Origin: Bugulina stolonifera
Taxonomy: Eukaryota > Bryozoa > Gymnolaemata > Cheilostomatida > Bugulidae
Assembly: GCA_935421135.1 (NCBI GenBank)
Contig: OW285195.1
Span: 7,106,701 to 7,170,700 of the forward strand
Reading direction: 5' to 3'
DNA: 64,000 nucleotides
Numbering within the stretch: the first letter of the stretch is position 1; every line of letters begins with the position of its first letter. The translations under genes and the position numbers were made by a program. Below, in pieces: positions 62,201-64,000 of the stretch. The notes beneath the pieces were generated by a model. The model made no database searches. It saw only the letters and a program-made list of their open reading frames with translations, and was not told where the DNA came from.

Positions 62201-64000
62201 GAATGCAGCAAAATTTTCTCTAATACATTGTACAGTAGGTACATGAACTCATGTAGCTGATTTACTCCACGTATATGTATATTATATTACATCATATATT
62301 ATCATATTATATTATCTACTCTACTTTATGTAATAAAATAGGACTTAATGTTATTTTTGATAAACATTTACCCGCGTACATTAAAAATCTGAAAATTTTT
62401 ATTTGCATGTAATTACTTGATAGACACCGAAATTAAATTTAGACCTACATACATAGGCCTACTTGCACCTGTTTTACATATAATATGATGAAGCAAATGC
62501 GGTGTAGAACAACCTAATCTTAGAATTATATTTAAAATAATAAATAATTTAGTCCAAGTTCCAATCAACTCCAAGCCTCAGTTTCAGAGGTACTCTATAC
62601 TATACATAAACAAACCTTCCCGTGTAGCTTTATGTAATTTCTTCTTCCGTCTCTGCATTGTCCAATTTTACATTTAAACTTGTAATTTATATAATAATAA
62701 ATGAAAGTAAATTTTCTTCACTGCCGTTGATATATTAGTTCACGTTAAAGTAACAAATACTATATTATCAGCTCCAGTAACAACACAATACAATACAAGT
62801 GATGACGATGTAATTATATAGTTTTAATTGATAAACTCTCTATTCTAACCTATTGTACTGAATATAGCCTCTGCACCTAACGTGACATGAAAAGATGTGG
62901 CAGTTTGAAACATTTCAAGGCAAAAATTACATTTCCTAGCCTAAGTTTAAACTACAATAAAACACTTGTTCACATTTTACCAATATACTTGGCACATTAC
63001 ATAGTACATGTACATGTGCATGTATATATAATAATTACTGTAGGCAAAAATTGTTCAAGCCAGAGACCCCCTAACTGTGTATACAGGTTTTAGACCCACA
63101 GGCTAAGATGGTGTATTTTCTATCTTATCCATCTAGTTGGTGTATATTATTGTAATTGATACAATCACTGATAGCTATACATTATAGTTATCATTTGGTG
63201 GTATTGTATGCCAATTCACCAGATAGCACCCCATAGTATATTATCATCTATTCATATATTATATTATTTGTTGTTTTTAACGAACTGCCAGCTACTAATG
63301 AGGGATGAGAAATTATAAGCTTCCCAACCACATCCTCTAGTCTCCCCCATATCACTAGATACGATAAACAGAGAGTAGATATCTTACAATGTATTGTAAT
63401 TACATTACGTTATATTATGACATCCTTGCATGTCAATTGTGTGCAATTATTCAGTTTTGTGGGAAATTTTGTTTTTTGCAACAACTTGTGAATAATAATA
63501 TATGACTGCTATTATTATGTGGGGAGATTACCGATATTCCTATCATATCGATATCTGTGTGAATTTTATCGTATGCAGAATGAACAGCTAGGCAACCATA
63601 TAGAGAGCTCCAGCCTTCCGGAATGTTCATAATATTATTGCACAATTATTGTATATTTTAAAAACTTTTCAAGTGAAGTTTTACCTCAGTTGTACAGGCC
63701 TACGTATAATAGGCTAAGTCACCCCATAAAACCATTGCAAACCCACCCCTAAGGTTTCCCCAAGTTAGCTCCCATGCGACGTAAATGGGAAGACTCGTAC
63801 CGGATGGCTGGTGCACGGCGGTATGACTTGATGAACCTACAACCCATTTGCCTTCAGCAGGCAAGTGAACTTGTTTGTACACTGCAGTTAATGACTTGAT
63901 GGGAATTGTTTGCACCATAACCATGGGAGGACAATTCCAACTTATGTCCCCCAATGACTACTAGGGAAGACTAAAGATTGTAGTGTTTCTTTACCTGTTA
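17229..64000 (-). CDS. SHANK: SHANK postsynaptic-type scaffold (5' partial): SH3 end, PDZ, proline-rich region, SAM
   Basis: Exons in transcript order: 64000-63995 (edge), 59442-59347, 38117-38033, 29405-29332, 27742-27609, 27112-26923, 26579-26490, 26025-26011, 24815-24667, 24049-23947, 23146-22979, 21769-21587, 21002-20781, 20326-20163, 20007-19887, 19707-19591, 19284-19173, 18954-18813, 18548-18270, 17891-17753 and 17449-17229. All phases agree through to TAA. SH3 end: GLWEGKVGEREGWFSPDHV. PDZ: KKGYGFVLRGAKG, then PALQYLDSVEKGSVSDKAGL, RAGDFILE and IDGVNVVHASHEQTVQIIKK. The disordered region has PPxxF motifs (PPHDF, PPPTF), which bind Homer EVH1 domains in the family. SAM: LWSEEEVGMWLDAIGLGEY to ELGVEKVGHRVKLDKEI. 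Family members link receptors to actin at junctions and synapses. Ankyrin and SPN parts should lie beyond 64000. Most internal introns are phase 1, which favours exon skipping. Confidence 0.92.
18270..18548 (-). CDS. SHANK: SHANK exon with Homer-type motifs and a His/Asn run
   Basis: A 279-nt symmetric (0-0) exon encoding KLPPPIVMKKPSK, then EEFPPPPPPHDF and MPPPTFEM. Both PPHDF and PPPTF fit the PPxxF Homer ligand. The 3' end of the exon is a CAC/AAC-rich coding microsatellite giving HHNNHHNNHNH directly before the GTAAGT donor. The repeat could vary in length without changing frame. Confidence 0.85.
19173..20326 (-). CDS. SHANK: SHANK exons with serial charged helical motifs
   Basis: Four consecutive exons (20326-20163, 20007-19887, 19707-19591, 19284-19173) each carry one short Ala/Arg/Lys-rich helix-like segment in otherwise Pro/Ser-rich sequence: FGEALKKAVAERED, VYAAVQKRQTRL, EDQLRQAVAKRRTL and FRELAEQKRLEFLKKR. 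The likeness is visible by eye. Whether this is a WH2-like, coiled-coil or new module cannot be decided here. Confidence 0.6.
19380..19488. repeat. (TTATA)n microsatellite
   Basis: About 21 pentamers of TTATA with a few TTATG interruptions, in the SHANK intron between exons 19707-19591 and 19284-19173. Confidence 0.95.
23800..23940. repeat. degenerate GGAGATAACTC-type repeat
   Basis: Three to four imperfect units of about 35-45 bp (GGAGATAACTC, GGAGATGATT, GGAGATGACTC, GGAGACAACTT) just before the donor end of SHANK exon 24049-23947. Confidence 0.6.
24099..24372 (-). mobile_element. tRNA-derived SINE, copy 1
   Basis: On the minus strand it starts with a tRNA-like head: GTGGCTTAGGGGTTAGAATG resembles an A box and GGTTCGAATCCTGG a B box. 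A non-tRNA body follows (AAGAGCATCCAGCCACAATT). It is flanked by a 14-bp target duplication, TGACATATAGTATA, at 24085-24098 and 24373-24386, the mark of LINE-mediated insertion. It shares the body and head with the copy at 53136-53443. Located in a SHANK intron. Confidence 0.92.
26011..26025 (-). CDS. SHANK: SHANK 15-nt microexon
   Basis: ATATACATGTAAATG is bounded by a strong acceptor (GCCTCTCTCACAG) and a donor (GTAAGG). It is phase 1 in and phase 1 out, so inclusion adds five residues (DIHVN, with the last codon completed downstream) without a shift. The upstream intron end holds TGCTGC 14-19 nt before the acceptor, as at SRRM-type neural microexons in bilaterians. Skipping it also keeps the frame. 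Confidence 0.7.
26923..29405 (-). CDS. SHANK: SHANK PDZ domain exons
   Basis: Three exons encode the PDZ domain. 29405-29332 holds the carboxylate-binding strand and loop (GYGFVLRGAKG). 27742-27609 covers the SHANK-typical insertion and core (LRKLNVQFVPSDKM, GSVSDKAGLRAGDFILE). 27112-26923 finishes it (IDGVNVVHASHEQTV). The acceptor at 29406-29407 is phase 2 and receives every alternative 5' exon, so all isoforms share this domain. In vertebrates this PDZ binds SAPAP/GKAP tails; here that is inference. Confidence 0.92.
27156..27186. repeat. (GGTA)n microsatellite
   Basis: About seven GTAG/GGTA units with one GGCA variant, immediately upstream of the SHANK exon 27112-26923 in transcript direction. 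Confidence 0.9.
28975..29026. repeat. degenerate GAGTCACAGTG repeat
   Basis: About five imperfect 12-13 bp units (GAGTCACAGTG, GATTCACGGTG, GAGCCACAGTG) in the SHANK intron between 29332 and 27742. Confidence 0.7.
29332..29641 (-). CDS. SHANK: SHANK alternative start C (open frame continuous with the PDZ exon)
   Basis: The frame of PDZ exon 29405-29332 stays open upstream of its acceptor to an ATG at 29641. It encodes a basic N-terminus starting MLKKFRKNKDRGS, and this start would give a 952-aa isoform (310 nt plus the shared 2549 nt). An exact X-box match lies 630 bp upstream at 30272. Either this is a true alternative first exon or the frame is open by chance for 79 codons; the Ser-rich, SHANK-like composition favours the first. 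Confidence 0.5.
30272..30285. promoter_or_regulatory. X-box (RFX) match GTTTCCATGGCAAC
   Basis: Fits RYYNCC-AT-RGNRAC exactly. It lies upstream of SHANK alternative start C. Confidence 0.45.
30286..33735. other. SHANK intron without recognised content
   Basis: AT-rich sequence with short GTAGTACATG-type palindromes near 32280-32330 and no frame that resembles a protein. Confidence 0.7.
33736..36551 (-). CDS. SHANK: SHANK alternative first exon B (938 codons)
   Basis: A single 2816-nt exon from ATG 36551 (MGKHKLKHTRGSHS) to the donor at 33736|GTAAGAG. It ends in phase 2, exactly what PDZ acceptor 29405 needs, giving a predicted 1812-aa isoform without ankyrin or SH3. The product is Ser/Thr/Asn-rich and probably disordered. 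It has basic blocks (RSEEKGRQYKRSKSL; RRYSFTQRLNKIFSRKSKS), a PPxxF Homer-type motif in FPPPCVFDDG, and a conserved-looking acidic end (RELYSEWLEEPSNQLYLG). I recognise no domain in it. A frame of this length without stops in AT-rich DNA is certainly coding. Its role as a first exon rests on the ATG, the lack of an acceptor in frame and the fitting phase. Confidence 0.85.
38033..38117 (-). CDS. SHANK: SHANK linker exon between SH3 and PDZ
   Basis: 85 nt, phase 1 in and phase 2 out, with acceptor CTGTTACAG and donor GTAAG. It encodes ASRSKSMREDPALMRQHSYN and further residues. It is the only exon found that converts the phase-1 ends of the SH3 exon and of alternative exon A to the phase-2 PDZ acceptor. 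It therefore links both to the PDZ domain. Confidence 0.8.
38161..38270. repeat. degenerate GGGAACACAAGC repeat
   Basis: About four imperfect units of 22-27 bp containing GGGGAACACAAGCTATG-like sequence, just 5' of the linker exon in transcript direction. Confidence 0.75.
38271..42709. other. SHANK intron without recognised content
   Basis: AT-rich, with no coding-like frame recognised. A short plus-strand MEFSPR followed by a GTAAGT at about 41297-41320 is probably chance. Confidence 0.65.
42710..43012. repeat. degenerate 40-50 bp tandem repeat (CAAGACCAGCAAGGTACTCT)
   Basis: Six to seven diverged units sharing ACAAGACCAGCAAGGTACTC and TTCACTGCGA. It lies 270 bp outside the left end of the large element. 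Confidence 0.85.
43281..43286 (+). repeat. 6-bp target-site duplication, left (CCCCAT)
   Basis: CCCCAT directly abuts the first base of the left inverted repeat and is repeated at 52868-52873. Confidence 0.88.
43287..44563 (+). repeat. left terminal inverted repeat
   Basis: From outside in: the terminus; two copies of TTTCAACCAATCAC; a CTGATTGGTCG motif; a long CCG/CCA triplet-rich tract (about 43560-43810); a GC-rich unique part; a 36-bp tandem duplication (44056-44127) absent from the right arm; then units with AATAAA. The inner border is approximate because it falls in roughly 100-bp tandem units. Confidence 0.9.
43560..43810. repeat. CCG/CCA trinucleotide tract in the left TIR
   Basis: Almost pure CCG, CCA and CCT triplets on the plus strand. 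It creates long Ala, Gly, Arg or Pro open frames in several frames, which are not genes. The mirror tract is at 52360-52600. Confidence 0.95.
44228..45000. repeat. inner minisatellite of about 100/200 bp units
   Basis: Repeated blocks share GTGTTAAGTCAGCAT, ATTAAATAAACTTTT, ACAATAGTAGCAATAGAATA and AATAAAAG. Some units include an extra GAATAAAAGACACATATGTA segment. The part up to 44563 is shared with the right arm and the rest is unique to the left. Confidence 0.88.
45118..48826 (-). CDS. unrecognised basic, Cys/His-rich protein with duplicated Ser/Thr/Pro tail (element cargo)
   Basis: Exons 48826-48824 (ATG only), 47375-47238, 46670-46592 and 46478-45118 give 1581 nt (526 aa), all in phase. 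The N-terminus is strongly basic (SKYQRKKYIRKIKTSKKG, then RRRISRKRI), like a nuclear signal. A weakly Tudor/chromo-like strand pair, KYMITYDSEDRRRISRKRI, is possible. The middle has CFLCNKNVGHRRGVHIQQH, CFCYHITV and GKPCHRHISFNTRFL, a spacing that could bind zinc. The tail is Ser/Thr/Pro-rich with two copies of a roughly 72-residue block (each with KSGVCSSQFPLPSH), then a short charged helix (HREVIAQAEAYLRVSEEKL). The overall shape suggests a nuclear regulator, but I recognise no family. It is divergent from the IkB-like gene. Confidence 0.75.
45560..46020 (-). repeat. tandem duplication inside the orphan coding exon
   Basis: Two in-frame copies of about 216-230 nt, each encoding CSSQFPLPSH, FDSDASSISNSLTNGDI, a Thr-rich run and FPPLFSSHSPSHSPER. 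They differ mainly in the length of the Thr run. High identity indicates a recent event. Confidence 0.88.
47674..47681 (-). CDS. possible 8-nt exon that recreates the start codon
   Basis: TGACTATG sits between a good acceptor (CTATTCCCCAG) and a GTGAGT donor. Like the first exon, it ends in ATG immediately before the donor. Included or skipped, the mRNA would present ATG joined to the GCT of exon 47375-47238. It could equally be the end of an alternative first exon. Confidence 0.4.
47873..48115. repeat. 82-bp tandem repeat, three copies
   Basis: Units share GCAGACCTATTTATTAGAAT, CAGTTAATCTTTTTAGCA and CAAGTTCATCCCAAGTAGTG. They lie in the first intron of the orphan cargo gene. Confidence 0.88.
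48166..48815. repeat. 324-bp tandem duplication
   Basis: Two copies starting GCTAGGATGTAC (48166 and 48490), sharing GGTAATAAACTGTTTTGATA and GTGGTATAACTACTCATATT. Copy 2 ends at the donor of the ATG-bearing first exon. Confidence 0.88.
48935..48942 (-). promoter_or_regulatory. TATA-like CATAAAAG of the orphan cargo gene
   Basis: Minus-strand CATAAAAG about 110 bp upstream of the ATG, with ATTGG (inverted CCAAT, 48954-48958) just upstream of it. This mirrors the TATA/CCAAT arrangement of the divergent partner. Confidence 0.45.
48998..50035. repeat. CGATGT array of 10- and 21-bp units
   Basis: Roughly 1 kb composed of decamers (GATGTAACCC, GATGTGATTC, GATGTGTCCC) and a 21-mer (GATGTGTTTTCGACCTCCCCC). 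The left end is ten or more pure GATGTAACCC copies; the centre alternates 21-mers and decamers; the right end degenerates. It occupies the whole space between the two divergent cargo promoters. The long His/Arg/Ser-rich open frames across it are by-products of the period. Confidence 0.95.
50045..50049 (+). promoter_or_regulatory. CCAAT box of the IkB-like cargo gene
   Basis: AGCCAATCAG lies about 30 bp upstream of the TATA box. The same CCAATCA sequence recurs in the TIRs and beside the partner promoter. Confidence 0.5.
50077..50084 (+). promoter_or_regulatory. TATA box (TATATAAA) of the IkB-like cargo gene
   Basis: A consensus TATATAAA 87 bp upstream of the ATG at 50171, directly after the GATGT array. 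Confidence 0.7.
50171..51622 (+). CDS. IkB-like ankyrin-repeat protein, frame broken at an A10 run (element cargo)
   Basis: Exons 50171-50448, 50596-50798, 50910-51170, 51266-51424 and 51518-51622. Ankyrin signatures are visible in separate exons: NRQTLLHLTV, GDTPLHIAARLGRAKVIHAL, DGRSVVHLIVE, YAPSHIAIE and LRLGADSEVRN. The protein starts MESGYGSSEYS, resembling the DSGxxS beta-TrCP degron of IkB proteins with Glu for Asp, and ends TTSDEDE, an acidic PEST-like tail. The intended length (about 335 codons) is close to IkB-alpha. In the family the ankyrin stack holds NF-kB in the cytoplasm until phosphorylation triggers decay; that is inference here. Exon 3 carries ten A at 51136-51145, and the phases of flanking exons require nine. 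As read, the frame stops at 51155-51157, before the last two exons. The stop at 51620-51622 lies 18 bp from the right TIR. Confidence 0.75.
50471..50492. repeat. poly-T run
   Basis: About 20 consecutive T shortly after the first donor of the IkB-like gene. Confidence 0.9.
51640..52867 (-). repeat. right terminal inverted repeat
   Basis: Reverse complement of 43287-44563: same terminus, CCAAT motifs, triplet tract and AATAAA-bearing inner units, but only one copy of the 36-bp unit. Inner parts show several substitutions against the left arm. Confidence 0.9.
52360..52600. repeat. CGG/TGG trinucleotide tract in the right TIR
   Basis: Mirror of the left tract with a slightly different number and order of triplets. 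The open frames are artefacts. Confidence 0.95.
52868..52873 (+). repeat. 6-bp target-site duplication, right (CCCCAT)
   Basis: Directly follows the last base of the element and matches 43281-43286. Confidence 0.88.
53136..53443 (-). mobile_element. tRNA-derived SINE, copy 2
   Basis: Same family and orientation as 24099-24372: tRNA-like head with GGCTTAGGGGTTAGAATG and GGTTCGAATACC, then a shared body ending in a TGAG-rich tail (GGTGAGTGTGTGGGTAAGTG). It is flanked by a 9-bp duplication TAACAATAT (53127-53135 and 53444-53452). Located in the SHANK intron, 268 bp outside the large element. Confidence 0.9.
53453..54795. other. SHANK intron without recognised content
   Basis: No repeat or gene signature seen between the SINE and the donor of alternative exon A. 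The apparent continuation of the exon-A frame past 54796 is intronic. Confidence 0.65.
54796..55459 (-). CDS. SHANK: SHANK alternative first exon A
   Basis: 664 nt from ATG 55459 (MPFFKGGQKIPPPEQHR) to donor GTAAGT, phase 1 out, fitting the linker exon 38117-38033. The predicted isoform is 1123 aa without ankyrin or SH3. It encodes PVPPPMFMEDEVF, whose PPPMF fits the Homer PPxxF ligand with acidic residues after it. It also has a basic FRKLIRRHSSKLP block and KPTKPLKKSKSISHK. The donor phase equals that of the SH3 exon, so it occupies the same splice slot. No acceptor in frame was found upstream. Confidence 0.78.
55460..59346. other. SHANK intron and possible promoter region of exon A
   Basis: No coding frame recognised; very AT-rich from 58100 to 58900. 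It includes the X-box match at 57360. Confidence 0.65.
57360..57373. promoter_or_regulatory. X-box (RFX) match GTTACCATGGGAAC
   Basis: Exact fit to RYYNCC-AT-RGNRAC, 1.9 kb upstream of SHANK exon A. Confidence 0.4.
59347..59442 (-). CDS. SHANK: SHANK SH3 C-terminal half exon
   Basis: 96 nt, phase 1 in and phase 1 out. It encodes LTVGDDGLWEGKVGEREGW followed by FSPDHVAEVKRP: the SH3 Trp, the WEGxVxxRxGWF pattern and the closing valine strand as in SHANK proteins. Acceptor ATTTACAG, donor GTAAGTTG. Confidence 0.88.
59924..59937. promoter_or_regulatory. X-box (RFX) match GTTGCCATAGTAAC
   Basis: The best of three matches in this locus and close to the ciliary-gene consensus. It is 480 bp upstream of the SH3 exon on the minus strand and 110 bp upstream of a small plus-strand frame. 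Confidence 0.5.
60049..61454 (+). other. possible small plus-strand gene nested in a SHANK intron
   Basis: Three coding-looking pieces. A frame from ATG 60049 starts MDNAVDKMDSVVDDILF. A frame from ATG 61063 contains YERWIDGDKGACTCHELMGG. A candidate exon at 61302-61454 (153 nt, phase 1 on both sides, acceptor CTCTTCCAG, donor GTATGG) encodes LIDIREGVAKMNEEVNFTSV. I cannot join them confidently and recognise no family. Confidence 0.2.
61455..63994. other. SHANK intron without recognised content
   Basis: AT-rich. Short open frames show no similarity I recognise. Confidence 0.6.
63995..64000 (-). CDS. SHANK: SHANK exon ending at the window edge (first half of SH3, partial)
   Basis: Minus-strand TAACAG followed by GTAAAG is a donor. 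Read in phase 1 it supplies the single base needed by the SH3 exon at 59442. Only six coding bases are visible. Confidence 0.45.

Noticed and set aside
63700..63954. 84-codon minus-strand frame near the right edge
   Set aside because: No similarity to SHANK SH3 or ankyrin sequence and no splice sites that join it in phase to the donor at 63994.

Overview
The window is animal nuclear DNA. Spliced genes with GT-AG introns of a few hundred bases to 21 kb lie in AT-rich sequence full of minisatellites, tRNA-type SINEs and a MITE. The host genes are metazoan families: RPGR (cilium), CARF (transcription) and SHANK (scaffold). I read it as an invertebrate and cannot name the species. The palindrome TACATGTA recurs through introns, and a sponge or another early-branching animal is possible but unproven.

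Layout. 1-7519 (minus): RPGR, 11 exons, 3' end off the left edge. 7520-9699: divergent intergenic region. 9700-16214 (plus): complete CARF-like gene, 13 exons, 596 aa. 16215-17228: convergent 3' spacer. 17229 to the right edge (minus): SHANK. Its C-terminal SAM exon is at 17229, its PDZ exons at 26923-29405, its SH3 second half at 59347, and its ankyrin part lies beyond position 64000. Frame-checked splicing gives a continuous SHANK reading frame and at least three alternative 5' ends. These start in exons at 55459 (1123 aa), 36551 (1812 aa) and 29641 (952 aa), and all keep PDZ and SAM while omitting ankyrin and SH3.

The most unusual object is a 9581-bp mobile element at 43287-52867, inserted in the large SHANK intron. 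It has inverted terminal repeats of about 1.2 kb beginning 5'-AGTAGTATAG and a perfect 6-bp target duplication (CCCCAT). This is the terminal signature of Maverick/Polinton elements, yet I see no polymerase, integrase, ATPase, protease or capsid gene. It carries two intron-containing, divergent genes. One (plus) is an ankyrin, IkB-like protein with an ESGYGS degron-like N-terminus and an acidic tail, interrupted by a one-base excess in an A10 run. The other (minus) is an unrecognised basic, Cys/His-rich protein with a duplicated Ser/Thr/Pro tail. Between their promoters lies a 1-kb array of CGATGT cores spaced by about one or two helical turns. This looks like a self-contained regulatory cassette inside a transposable element.

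Other points of note are a 15-nt SHANK microexon with upstream UGC motifs, three exact X-box (RFX) matches in the SHANK locus, a MITE inserted into a 28-bp minisatellite, and two SINE copies with target duplications.
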